Shown here: positions 1 to 9,700 of the stretch, piece by piece | Layout of the letters: every line of letters begins with the position of its first letter | How positions within the stretch are numbered: position 1 is the first letter of the stretch | Source of the DNA: Reichenbachiella versicolor | GTDB taxonomy: Bacteria > Bacteroidota > Bacteroidia > Cytophagales > Cyclobacteriaceae | DNA length: 64,000 nt | Reading direction: 5' to 3' | Assembly: GCF_003171675.1 (NCBI RefSeq) | Contig: NZ_QFZQ01000011.1 | Coordinates: 62,001-126,000, forward strand | Translations under genes and position numbers: made by a program | Notes under the pieces: generated by a model | Databases searched by the model: none | Told to the model about the DNA's origin: nothing | Seen by the model: the letters and a program-made list of their open reading frames with translations, nothing else

Positions 1-1445
1 GCTGGAGGAAAATGGCAAGTCGCACAAGCCGCCTTACCCATGAATAGGTTAAAACCATCCAATTCTAATTTTGATAGTGTGTTTTCTTTCCCTTGCATAT
101 TTCTATCAAACTTAGAGTCAAATGGAGATAAGCTTCTCACATAGGTTGCAATGGCATTTCGTATGGTTTTTGAAGAAATTTCATTGTTGTAATAATCTTT
201 AAATAGCTTCACATATGACGAATCGGCTGCTACATGCAGCTGAAGCTTTTCTAGATCTATGTGAAATTCATCTACATTATTGACCACTCCTATTATCTGT
301 GATTCCAAAGAGCTACTTCTGCTGTCCAAAAAGAATGATCTCTGAAAAGCTGCATAAGTCAAAGTCGGTGAGTTTCTCAATAGTTGCTTACCATTCTTGC
401 CTATAGATTTAATATGGCCGTCTGTAAAAGCTAATTCAGGTTTATGACAAGTACCACAGCTCATTTTCTTTTCGCTAGATAAGGCTTTATCATAAAAAAG
501 CGTTTTACCCAGTTGCACCCTTTCTGAAGTTATGTCTGGAGAATGAGCCTCTTTAAATCTATCTATATTGAAGAAGTCTTTATCAAAAAGATTAGTTGAG
601 TATAAATTAACAGAATGTCTATTGGTAAACTCAAAGCCCCAGTCTTTTGCTGTCTTTACAATTAATGATAATTGCTTATTGGTATGATTTCGAATGAATG
701 AATAGCGATCGAAAGTATCAAATTCAGCATTTGATAAATCTAAAAAGGTCTGATCGATTTCTTCTTTCCATTCATGATATAGAATAGGGTCTTCGAATCC
801 TATTCGATAAGCATCAATTATCTCTTCTATAGTACTATAGTTGAATTTAGCTTCCTCTAACGAATTAGCGAGCATGGGAGAGTCAAAACCAGTAATACCT
901 TTAGTAGCGATATTCACTACCGTTTGGTGAATGAGCTCTAAAAAATGTCTATCCGTTTGGTTAATCAATATGTGATTGTGAGCCATGAATGGCACTCGTG
1001 AACGTAAGAATATTAGCTGCTTCTGCAATAAACTTTTGTCTAGTGGATCCTCCGAAAATAGCAGTTCTTCTAATACCTGAAAACTTCTTGGTTTGACCTT
1101 CTTGATTTCAGTGGGTGCCTCAGCCTCTACTTTGAGTAGGTTAGGGCCGTTGATGGTTTTGTAGTTTTCATGATCAAAAGCTAGTATGAACGGCTCTGCC
1201 TTTTTGTACCATTTACGAGCTTCTAAAAACATCTTTTGATTATAATCAAGATTCTGAGCAGAATCCATCTTATGCAGGTAATAGGAGGAAGAGTCTAGTT
1301 TTGATACGTAGCTGTCAATAAACTCTTCTAAAAGAGGGGACTTTTGATCGTCAGTTGGGCTAAATGACTTTGTTCTTGGCTGAGTACATGAAAAGGAAAT
1401 ACTTAAAACAAAGAACAATAGAGAATGAGAAACGATTTTACTCAT
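1..1445 (-). CDS. Di-haem cytochrome c peroxidase (MauG-type) lipoprotein, 3' end beyond window
   Basis: The frame stays open from an ATG at 1445 to the left edge (481 codons), so the C-terminus is missing. The N-terminus is a lipoprotein signal ending in SISFSC (Cys about 20). A helical region of about 280 residues follows, with the stretch KKAEPFILAFDHENYKTING, and resembles an imelysin-like domain; that label is tentative. Two haem-binding CxxCH motifs follow: CGTCH at residues 330-334 and CATCH at 474-478. Their spacing of about 144 residues is typical of bacterial di-haem peroxidases, which reduce H2O2 or oxidise a partner using two c-type haems. It probably sits in the periplasm, anchored to a membrane. 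It follows the PhoX-like gene in the same direction, but a hairpin terminator separates them. Family assignment is firm, substrate unknown. Confidence 0.87.
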   Translation of the reverse strand, partial: MSKIVSHSLLFFVLSISFSCTQPRTKSFSPTDDQKSPLLEEFIDSYVSKLDSSSYYLHKMDSAQNLDYNQKMFLEARKWYKKAEPFILAFDHENYKTINGPNLLKVEAEAPTEIKKVKPRSFQVLEELLFSEDPLDKSLLQKQLIFLRSRVPFMAHNHILINQTDRHFLELIHQTVVNIATKGITGFDSPMLANSLEEAKFNYSTIEEIIDAYRIGFEDPILYHEWKEEIDQTFLDLSNAEFDTFDRYSFIRNHTNKQLSLIVKTAKDWGFEFTNRHSVNLYSTNLFDKDFFNIDRFKEAHSPDITSERVQLGKTLFYDKALSSEKKMSCGTCHKPELAFTDGHIKSIGKNGKQLLRNSPTLTYAAFQRSFFLDSRSSSLESQIIGVVNNVDEFHIDLEKLQLHVAADSSYVKLFKDYYNNEISSKTIRNAIATYVRSLSPFDSKFDRNMQGKENTLSKLELDGFNLFMGKAACATCHFPP

Positions 1446-1464
1446 GATACTTTATAAATAACAA

Positions 1465-1492
1465 AAAGGGATTCTCCAATGAGAATCCCTTT
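1465..1492 (-). terminator. Rho-independent terminator after the PhoX-like gene
   Basis: A perfect 12-bp inverted repeat (AAAGGGATTCTC / GAGAATCCCTTT) encloses a 4-nt loop. Read on the minus strand it is followed by a T-rich run (TTTTTGTTATTT). It lies 20 bp beyond the stop codon of the gene at 1512-3029 and only 20 bp before the start of the peroxidase gene, so it either ends the transcript or attenuates read-through into the peroxidase. Confidence 0.8.
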
Positions 1493-1511
1493 AATACATT
1501 AAAACTCTTAA

Positions 1512-3029
1512 TTATCTTCCTAGACCTGTGATCTTGAATAGGAATGAACCTTCCAAATCAGACATGCCTTCAGGAATAGCAGTAAGGTCTACGAACGGTT
1601 TGCCGTCTGCTCTTACAGCTGTCTCTATTTTATCTTGCTCCCATCCGTGAACTTGGACACCACATAAGAAAGTAGGCTCATCAGCATCAATGATATCAGT
1701 AACATCAATCATACCTGTCACTTCCCATTTTCCGCCACCTCCGTACAATGTCTTCACATCAGCGTCATCTTCATTACATTCCAACACTGTAGAAAGAGTT
1801 CCTGCAGCTATGTCATACTGGTAAAGCTTAGCCCAACCATTAGTAGCTGCATCTCTATATCCGTTAGGATCTTCCTGGATATAAACATAGTTTTCAGTAA
1901 CAAGGATATTATCAGGACTATGGAATCCAGCAGCTATACCAGAAGCATTGTCTCCATCTAGGATACAAGTGATTTTACAAGTTCCTGTAGGATCAGTATC
2001 GTTCAAGGTAACCATGTAAACTCTTCCGTAAGTAGTTCCTCTATCAGCCAAAGCAGCTTCTTTTTCTCTACCAGTTACACAGAAGAAAATTGTTCTTTCG
2101 TTAGCAGCAGATCCTCTTCTCCAATCGATATCTTCGATTCTTTGAAAACCAATCGCAGATGCATCGATAGCCTCTTGATTAAGCTCAGAAATCGTTCTTT
2201 CAGACATTTCTACCCATTCAGCATCGTACTCTACACCTTCTTCCATTCCCATTTCGAAAAGTTGTCCTCCAGCACCTGGAGCTGTTTCAGTTGGGTTAGA
2301 ACCTTTCAATACAAATAAATCGCCACCAAACAGATTACCTGGTCTACCTACATACATTCCAAGGTGACCTTCTGGGTAATCATCATTAGAATCATCATCA
2401 CCGATAAATGCCACGGTATAATCTTCGTACGCATTTTTACCGATAACTACAGCATTTTCTGTAGACCACTCACCCATAGCTGACGATCTAGTTGCTACAG
2501 ACGCATCATTTGGTGATTTAAATGGATCAACAACATAGACTCCTTTGTTGTCTCCTCCCCATTCTCCACCAGAAAGGTACAATGGACCAAAACCGTGCTC
2601 TTCAACAGTCACACTTGATCCAGAACATTGTGCTGTAAAACCTGTAGCAAAAGCATTAACTATGTAATCACCTTCTAATGGCTCCATATTTTGGTTCAAT
2701 CTGATTCTAGCTATAGAGTAATCTCTTTCAAGGTTTACTACTAGAGCGTAAGTAGTGTCATCAGCATTAGGATACAGTGCCATACCATCAGTGTATGAGC
2801 CGTATACAAAAGACGAATCTGAAGGTAAAATGTCCTGAGAAGTCATTATCATTTTTAGCTCCACACCAGACATTACATTAGTAAATACTGAAGTAGGTAC
2901 TACAGACTCTGTCAAAGGAATTAATACTTTTTCTTCAGGAGTAAAATCCTTTCCATCTTCACCATCTTCTACATCGCAAGCAGTGAAAACTGTCGCAAAT
3001 GCGAACAATAAATAATATAGTTTTTTCAT
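1512..3029 (-). CDS. PhoX-like (DUF839) lipoprotein
   Basis: 505 residues from the ATG at 3029. The signal peptide ends at a lipobox (FTAC, Cys18), followed by an acidic linker, so an outer-membrane or periplasmic lipoprotein is expected. The body has the look of the PhoX/DUF839 beta-propeller family: a WSTEN...YTVAFIGDDDSNDD stretch with clustered acidic residues at about 210-218, and an FHSPDN...YIQEDPNG stretch at about 369-389. In true PhoX these regions bind Ca2+/Fe3+ at the phosphatase centre; I cannot show that all ligands are kept here, and there is no Tat signal, which PhoX proteins usually have, so enzyme activity is not certain. A longer frame reaches a start at 3092, but the promoter-like element at 3054-3061 lies inside that extension and the signal peptide begins at the shorter start. 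Confidence 0.75.
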   Translation of the reverse strand: MKKLYYLLFAFATVFTACDVEDGEDGKDFTPEEKVLIPLTESVVPTSVFTNVMSGVELKMIMTSQDILPSDSSFVYGSYTDGMALYPNADDTTYALVVNLERDYSIARIRLNQNMEPLEGDYIVNAFATGFTAQCSGSSVTVEEHGFGPLYLSGGEWGGDNKGVYVVDPFKSPNDASVATRSSAMGEWSTENAVVIGKNAYEDYTVAFIGDDDSNDDYPEGHLGMYVGRPGNLFGGDLFVLKGSNPTETAPGAGGQLFEMGMEEGVEYDAEWVEMSERTISELNQEAIDASAIGFQRIEDIDWRRGSAANERTIFFCVTGREKEAALADRGTTYGRVYMVTLNDTDPTGTCKITCILDGDNASGIAAGFHSPDNILVTENYVYIQEDPNGYRDAATNGWAKLYQYDIAAGTLSTVLECNEDDADVKTLYGGGGKWEVTGMIDVTDIIDADEPTFLCGVQVHGWEQDKIETAVRADGKPFVDLTAIPEGMSDLEGSFLFKITGLGR

Positions 3030-3053
3030 CGTTGTTTTATTGAAATAATGCGC

Positions 3054-3061
3054 CAAAAGTA
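3054..3061 (-). promoter_or_regulatory. Bacteroidota-type -7 element for the PhoX-like gene
   Basis: On the minus strand this reads TACTTTTG, a match to the Bacteroidota housekeeping -7 consensus TAnnTTTG, 24 bp ahead of the ATG at 3029. A -33 TTG at the usual distance is not evident. Confidence 0.45.
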
Positions 3062-3797
3062 TGACGCACCAACAGACGATGATATAGATCATGAATTATG
3101 GATTCACTAAATGTGACCCACCATTTTTAAATTGGTTTAACAGATGTTTGTTACAGAAATGAATAATTATGAACGCGTCCAATTGTCGTCAAAAAGACTT
3201 GTATAGATGAATTGTCAGAAGCTAAATATATTCATATACTGTTCTTTACAATATCACTTCACGAGTCTGTCAGAAAATTGTAACAATAATTGGCTATAAG
3301 TAAATCTGCTTTTTGACATGAGTTTTTAGTCAATATTAAGTAGTTATTACGATTTCCTATTTCAAACTAAGTCTGATTTACTTTTTAAGGTGCTGATGTA
3401 AATAAAAAATAACAAACACCTAGTGTTACATCTAACAGATCAAAGTATTTGATAGAAAGGTTTTATACAAAAAGTATCCTAAGAAAAGCGTAAAGTTGCA
3501 TTGATAATGAATGTGGCTTATGAGCTTATATAGCTCAAATTGAAAGTATAGGTGTCAAATCCAATAGGTTATTAAATTATTAGAAATCAACTATTCACGG
3601 GCACTAGGTTGTATATTAATTTGGTCAAGCTTAGTATTGTAAACCTGTCAATCTCTAATCTAATACTGAGTCATTTTATTCGCAGTTAATCCACCTTTTG
3701 CCAATCCCTTCTTAAAAACCACCAATCCTAAATGGTTAATTCACATTCATGAAAGAATTTAGTTATTCACAATGAATGGGTCTTTAAAAAGATAGAA
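3062..3797. other. Non-coding stretch of about 735 bp
   Basis: No open frame of useful size, RNA gene or convincing terminator is visible. It separates the divergent PhoX-like gene and the orphan pair, so it must hold the control region for the pair, but no TAnnTTTG element stands out just ahead of 3798. A single site at 3267-3283 (CTGTCA, then TTGTAA 11 bp later) has the 11-bp periodicity of a Pho box, with two mismatches in its second half; this is weak. Confidence 0.5.
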
Positions 3798-4832
3798 ATG
3801 AAAAAAATTATTCCAATTCTTATTGTATTACTATTTGCGACCAGCACTTATTTATTTGTTCAATCCTACTTAAGGTTTTCTGAATTAAGCTTTCGTCGTC
3901 ATACCCCAGAAGTGGTAGCTATATTAAAAATACTTAACGATAAGTTCTCAGGACAGTACAGTCTGCCAGAGACCTCTTTCTCATTGATCACACCTCAAGG
4001 TCCTAGCGATGATATAGAATTAGATGAAAGTATTTTGGAATATCTGAATGCTAATAGGAATCAATGGCAATATGAGTATGTGAAAAACCCAGTGAAAGCA
4101 ACAGACCAAAGTGATTATACTCTTAAGCATTTTGAATTTCAAGATGATAAAATAAGTACCCTCTTGAATAGCGTAAATATTCCATATAAAAATTGGACAT
4201 ATTATAAAGAAACCGAAAACTATAATCACCTTGTCAGGGACTGGTCCGAAAATATACGATACAAAATGGAGCCCGAAATTGAAAGAATAGATTATTGGAC
4301 ACTCCTGCTTAATAGTTTTTGGCATTACGAAAGCGAAAAGGCAAAATTTTGGAATAACGGATTTGACGCTATTATCACTTATGGCGCGACTGTAACCTAC
4401 CCAGACGGATATCTCAATTTCAGAGACAACACCGAAGAAAGAGAAGAAATCCTGAGAAAAGGAACTATTACATATTTCCAAGAAGAAATTGCCAATCACG
4501 ATAGGGATACAGCTAGTTTTCAAGCAGCTTGGACGGAGAACAAACAGTTTTTTTTCGAGTTATTCCCAAAACAACGCTATGAAGATCTAGTCGAGCCAGT
4601 TGTCGAAAATTTGCTCAACACCTACGACGTGGTCACACAAACAAATGACTATAAAGAGCATTTTAAAAAATACAATGTCAATGACTTTGAGTTTTACGAC
4701 TTGCCTAACACTGAGCAATTTAGATATACTGAGTTTTTGTCTTGGTCTTATAGTTTTTGGGATAGACGATTTACAGAGGGTACTATGGAATATGTACACA
4801 CTATTTTATTAGAAATCAAAGCTCATTATTAA
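3798..4832 (+). CDS. Membrane-anchored protein of unknown function, first of a paralogous pair
   Basis: 344 residues, not recognised as a named family. One N-terminal hydrophobic segment (about residues 4-24) acts as a signal anchor or uncleaved signal; the rest is soluble, acidic and rich in aromatic residues and should face the periplasm. The C-terminus carries WSYSFWDRRFTEG at 316-328 followed by a short helix ending IKAHY. The next gene has the same ending (W-S-x2-F-W-x-R-R-x2-E-G), a similar N-terminal anchor and a matching region before it, so the two arose by duplication and diverged strongly. The genes are 12 bp apart, same strand, surely one transcript. It is far from any promoter motif I recognise. 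Role unknown. Confidence 0.8.
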   Translation: MKKIIPILIVLLFATSTYLFVQSYLRFSELSFRRHTPEVVAILKILNDKFSGQYSLPETSFSLITPQGPSDDIELDESILEYLNANRNQWQYEYVKNPVKATDQSDYTLKHFEFQDDKISTLLNSVNIPYKNWTYYKETENYNHLVRDWSENIRYKMEPEIERIDYWTLLLNSFWHYESEKAKFWNNGFDAIITYGATVTYPDGYLNFRDNTEEREEILRKGTITYFQEEIANHDRDTASFQAAWTENKQFFFELFPKQRYEDLVEPVVENLLNTYDVVTQTNDYKEHFKKYNVNDFEFYDLPNTEQFRYTEFLSWSYSFWDRRFTEGTMEYVHTILLEIKAHY

Positions 4833-4844
4833 ACCACATTGAAA

Positions 4845-5663
4845 ATGAAAAAAGTACTGTACATAATCGCTCTTATCGCCAGTCCTATCATGCTGGCTAC
4901 TACTGTATATTTAAATGATATCATTCAAACTATAGAACAAAATTCCGAACTACAACGATATGTTCGTGAAGAACTAGCTGATCGTGAGTTACCCAAAAGT
5001 TCTTTTGAAGAAAAGATCATGGAAGAAGAGGAAGCATTACACTATTACTCTATGGAATTACTATGGACAGAAAAGCTTTTGGCAGGCCAAGCATTGTACG
5101 AGATAAAAGAACTGGATAAAAAAGAAAAATGCACAGAAACTGCTTCTATGCTGAACTCTATTATTAGTGACAGACTTGGTGAAGAAACCCTGATCAAAGC
5201 CATTGCTCATGACTACTTTACTAATAACCTACATTATGGACAGCATCTAGTATTGAATAATGATTATGACACCAATTCTTATCTAGAGACTATTGGAGAT
5301 AGCAATGATTACCTAAAACTCATTTGTTACAGCGAATTTTTGACTGAACTGAGAGATCCTAATCGACTATCTTCATTTTATGCTAAATATAAGCCTCTGT
5401 TGAAAACATATATCACTAAAACGATATACGATGAATATTTAAAAACAACTGTCAACAATCTATTACAGTCTCACCATCAGATAGAGGTGGCCGAAGATAA
5501 ATCTATATTTTATCAAGAGGCTTATGATAGAGGTGATCAAAATTATACCAGTTCAAGTCCTGAAAACTGGTCAATCACTTTTTGGGCTAGACGTGAGTCG
5601 GAAGGAAACGATAAGCTGGTCTACAAAATCTTACAAGAAGTTAAATCGTTTTATGAGAGTTGA
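4845..5663 (+). CDS. Membrane-anchored protein of unknown function, second of a paralogous pair
   Basis: 272 residues from the ATG at 4845; an in-frame TTG lies two codons earlier but the ATG precedes a normal KKV start. An N-terminal hydrophobic segment (about 4-22) is followed by a long, probably alpha-helical, charged region (EEKIMEEEEALHYYSMELLW at about 57-76) and the shared C-terminal signature WSITFWARRESEG at 242-254. It is about 70 residues shorter than its upstream paralog, the difference falling in the N-terminal half. It ends 31 bp before the convergent SRPBCC gene. No catalytic motif, metal site or repeat is visible. Function unknown; a partner of, or a specialised copy of, the upstream protein. 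Confidence 0.8.
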   Translation: MKKVLYIIALIASPIMLATTVYLNDIIQTIEQNSELQRYVREELADRELPKSSFEEKIMEEEEALHYYSMELLWTEKLLAGQALYEIKELDKKEKCTETASMLNSIISDRLGEETLIKAIAHDYFTNNLHYGQHLVLNNDYDTNSYLETIGDSNDYLKLICYSEFLTELRDPNRLSSFYAKYKPLLKTYITKTIYDEYLKTTVNNLLQSHHQIEVAEDKSIFYQEAYDRGDQNYTSSSPENWSITFWARRESEGNDKLVYKILQEVKSFYES

Positions 5664-5694
5664 TAGATCTCACCCATAAATCGAGGAAACGACT

Positions 5695-6618
5695 TTACTT
5701 AACAGCAAAATATACAACTGTTTCCAACTGATTTGAGTCTACTTCCGAAGGATCGTTAGTATACACTTCGAATGGATGTATTTTTTTGTTAGTCTTGAAA
5801 ACCTTGGACTGTTGCATATTATAAAGGGTACTCCAAGCATTACCTAGATGTTCATAGGGTCCAGTATGCTTAATAGAATAGACATGAGTTGCAGGAACTT
5901 CACCTGTAATAAATCCTTCTGGAAGGTCTAAAGGCAATTCTTTTACTGGAATACCAGAGGTATATTCGATATCCCCCTTGATCATATCCCACTTGTGGTA
6001 GATAGTAAAAGGGTCTCCCTCGATATTATTTTTATTGGACTCTGCAAATGACATAAGATCACCAAACACCTTTTTCATACTACTTCCGACTTCCGATTTG
6101 GTAGTGTTCGCCTCTATACCAATGTATTTAAAACCTTGAAATTGTGAATTTCCTTGAAAATCAAGTTTGGTGTGTGCCTCACCGTCTTCTACGAAATCCT
6201 TGAGCATTGCTAACCCTCTTTCGTAGTCCATTCCGACCAATGCTTCCATCATGCCTTTCATCCAAAACATAAAGATTGGTAATGAGCTGTCCATTATCCA
6301 AGTAACTTCTGTATCGTCTCCTCTACTGTCTAGTTCAAATCTTACTTTAGCTTTTGATTTCCATGGTTTGACGAAGGTCAGGTCATAATCAACGTATTCA
6401 TTTTCTTTTTCGTCAACAATAAGCATGTTTCCCACACCAATGCGGTTTCCATCCCAGCTGTGAAACTTACCATCTTCTGACACGCTACTTTCAGCTTCAG
6501 GCTCTTGGATCAACCAGGGAGACCAAGATTTCCAGTCATGAAATTTATTGAGCTTAGTGAATACTTCTGTCACGGTTTTACAAATAGTGACGGATCTAGA
6601 TACGTGCATTTTCGGCAT
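5695..6618 (-). CDS. SRPBCC (START-like) domain fused to a GyrI-like effector-binding domain
   Basis: 307 residues with no signal peptide, so cytoplasmic. Residues 1 to about 150 form a polyketide-cyclase/SRPBCC fold (the opening SVTICKTVTEVFTKLNKFHD, then the SPW and DGNRIGVGN turns), a hydrophobic-ligand cavity. Residues about 160-307 match the GyrI-like/AraC effector-binding fold (ATHVYSIKHTGPYEHLGNAW, then FEVYTNDPSEVDSNQLETVV). There is no DNA-binding domain, so it is not itself an AraC-type regulator; the pairing is common in Bacteroidota, with undefined ligand. An alternative ATG lies three codons in. It is a single-gene unit, convergent with the orphan pair. Confidence 0.85.
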   Translation of the reverse strand: MPKMHVSRSVTICKTVTEVFTKLNKFHDWKSWSPWLIQEPEAESSVSEDGKFHSWDGNRIGVGNMLIVDEKENEYVDYDLTFVKPWKSKAKVRFELDSRGDDTEVTWIMDSSLPIFMFWMKGMMEALVGMDYERGLAMLKDFVEDGEAHTKLDFQGNSQFQGFKYIGIEANTTKSEVGSSMKKVFGDLMSFAESNKNNIEGDPFTIYHKWDMIKGDIEYTSGIPVKELPLDLPEGFITGEVPATHVYSIKHTGPYEHLGNAWSTLYNMQQSKVFKTNKKIHPFEVYTNDPSEVDSNQLETVVYFAVK

Positions 6619-6733
6619 GATTGACAGGTTTATTATTGACTTGATTCAAGATACAAAATATCTATTAGCAATCCATTTCATAAATATCTCTAAAGCAATA
6701 TTTTACAATATGCTAATACGCTAATAGCATTAC

Positions 6734-9700
6734 TTAAAGTCGTGTTCCTAAAACAACAGTGTCTTTGAAAATCTCCTTATTACCATCACCATCATGCACT
6801 TCAATGTAAATAATATAGTATCCTACATTTCCAATCACTCCTTGGTCAGTTATGCCATCCCATTTGATTAATCCTGATGCTGGGAGCAACTGATTGTTAG
6901 CTAATGTCCGAACCATCTGTCCTAGCTGATCATAGATATATATACTAGCGAAGTTTCCAGCTAAACTCAATTCATACTTGATAGTGGTGAAATCATCAGC
7001 ACCTGTATTATCTGGAAAAAAGACTTTAGGATCAATCTGGATCTTACTTGATAAAGAAGTCCCTTGAATAAATTGTGAGTTGGCTTTCCCGGGAGTAGCG
7101 AACCCAACCGTGCTTCCTGCAGATTGCCATGTATCAGGGTCATCAGAGCGCAAGTCAAAGTTGATTCGTTCCAGAGATACTCCTTCGACTTCATCTAAAA
7201 GACTGAAATGCATATCTTCATCATAAGACATCATATCTATTACGTCTTTTTCAGAATCATAGAGGATTACTTGATCCGCATCATCGTTGAACCCAGGAAA
7301 AGATGACATCTCAAAATAACGTTCTTGAGCCCCTGTAGGATAGTCTGCTATCAATATCTGTTGATCATTTGTCAAGGCAAGGTATTCCTCCGGAAGTAAA
7401 ATAAAATGTTCATTAGTAATGGTTTTGAGACCTAAAGTCTCATCAGAGATATACCAACCTTGAAGGTCGATTGCTTTGTTAGAATTATTATATACCTCAA
7501 CAAAGTCTACACCGCCAGATCTTGGATTGAACAGCACTTCATTGATAACAAGATCAAGGCTATCAGCTTGCTCTGGTAGCCACAAAGCGATTTGATTATC
7601 AATCGTCGAATTCCCTAAACAATCTTCTATCCCTGCGACTGTCACCACATACTCGTTACCAAGCATCATCTCTTCAAAGGTTTTATATACTACTTGATTG
7701 TATTTCGGTAGGACATACTCCACACTCTCTATGGCAAGCGCTGGTTTAACTGAAATTTTATCTGTCAGATCTAATGGTGCCAGTTTTTCATCGAATGTCA
7801 ATACTACTTCACTCAAACCAATAGCAGCAGCACTAATTAATTTTGGAGCAAAACTGTCAGGGTTTTGAGCATTCACAGAGTTTTTTAATCCAGGTGTTCC
7901 TCCAAACAATTCTGAACCTGTCCAGTTTTTTTCTTCGCCACAGGGGTTATTGATATCTATAATTTCTAAGGAATAACCACCTGATGATTTATCACTGCTA
8001 CCATACCAACTATCAGAATATATTGTAGAGAAGATGATCTCTTCATCATATCTGATCGACAGGTTTTCCCCACCATTGTTCAATGTCAACCATTTCTTTA
8101 ATTCACCTACTTCAACTTCAAAAAATTCTGGTTCATTAGTAATCAACAAATGCTCATTGGGATAAACTGTTCCACTGCTGAAAATAGTGCCAGATGTTCC
8201 ATCTGCAAATACCAATCCTGCCAAACTGATTATTTTATCTGATCTATTGTATACTTCAAAAAATTCTGGCTCACCCTCCTTAGGTGCAGCCATAATTTCT
8301 GAAATAATTAACTCATTGAAAGTTGGTCTATAAGGCGGGATGTATTCGAACTTCTCTGAAAGCTCATCTGCTGAATTACCTGAAAGATCTTTGAGATTAG
8401 TAAACCTAATTGTATTAGAACCAACCGCAAAACTGCCTGCAATGGTGATAATTACGGTTGATCCTTCGTATTCCACTGATAGCGCATAACCTATTCCATC
8501 GACCCAATAGTTATTCAAAAATTCGGCAGAGACTTTATCTAATACCTCCGAAAACTCAATTTCAACTTGATTGGACTCTAGTACCTTAACATTTTTGACA
8601 CTAGGTGGAGTAGCGTCTCTAACAACCTCCACAGTATGACCTGGAATTGTATTACCATAAAAATTATCCATGGCAAACCACTCAAGGTTATATGTATGGT
8701 TGGCCTCGATTTTATGATCAAAAACCAACCGGAGTAATTCAGGATCTTCATGACTCACCAAAACTGAAACGGGATGTCCCAATTCTGACATAACAAAATC
8801 AGCGACTGGATAACTGCTACCCAGAGCAACATCGAATAGAAGCTCAACGGTATTTTCATTAGGAACCAATACTGACTTTAAGTGTGGATCAAACTCAAAT
8901 GAATATTCTGATAAAGCCAATACTTTCTGAGCGATTGTCGACACACTTAGCAAGTGCTTACCAATTTCTAAGTTCTCTCCCAATACAATTGTTCCAGAAG
9001 TAGAGAAGAGATTAATACTTTCGGGATTTTTTCCGTCTATGTGATAGTTATTCCTTGATTCGGGTATTGGAAAAGTTACTTCTTGGCTAAGTTTTACTAA
9101 AAGTGTCTTACTATCCAGCGGATATAATTCACCAATCCTAAGCTTGGTATTATCAATAGAGTGACTAAAAGTAGATATAGAATTCTCTCTTAGATCTTGA
9201 ATATTAGAGACTTGAAGAGTCAACATGGATTTAGGTAGATCACTAGTGAATTCTAAGGCAATCTTAGATTTGGATTCGCCATCAAGACTAGCGGTAATTG
9301 GAGCATCAAGACTGCTAAATTGATAATTCTTAACATCCTCAGCTTCTAGTTTTTGCAATGGCTCATGAAAAAAAAGATGAATCAACTTTGGACCGGCAAC
9401 AAATGCTGAGTCTAAAAATGGAGCGATTTCATCATATATAAAAGGCTTAGAAGATCTAGAACTCATTGTATTTCCAAATAAGTCTGAGATGCCACCTACA
9501 TATAGTCTTTTTTCAACTTCAGATTCAAAAGGCTCTTTGAAAGTAATTATTACTTGGGATTGATCACTTTGCCGCTGTGCACTGATAGGATAAGTATCAT
9601 CATATTCATAATTCTCAGGTGACTCAGCAGACACTCTTTCAACTAACTCATCAAAAGTGATTTTGAGAGATTTTGACGAAAGAACCTCAATTGATGAAAA

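Noticed and set aside
3062-3797. Small RNA or riboswitch in the long intergenic region.
   Set aside because: No stable hairpin, terminator or conserved aptamer-like core can be seen by eye.
4020-4523. 167-codon open frame on the minus strand inside the orphan gene at 3798-4832.
   Set aside because: Antisense to a gene with a clear anchor and paralog; its own protein has no start context or family signs.
5080-5105. GGCAGG...GCATTG resembling a sigma-54 -24/-12 promoter.
   Set aside because: Lies inside a coding region with imperfect match and no downstream gene to serve.
6967-7194. Minus-strand frame inside the lamin-tail gene.
   Set aside because: Alternative frame of the same strand within an intact 1457-residue protein; shadow.
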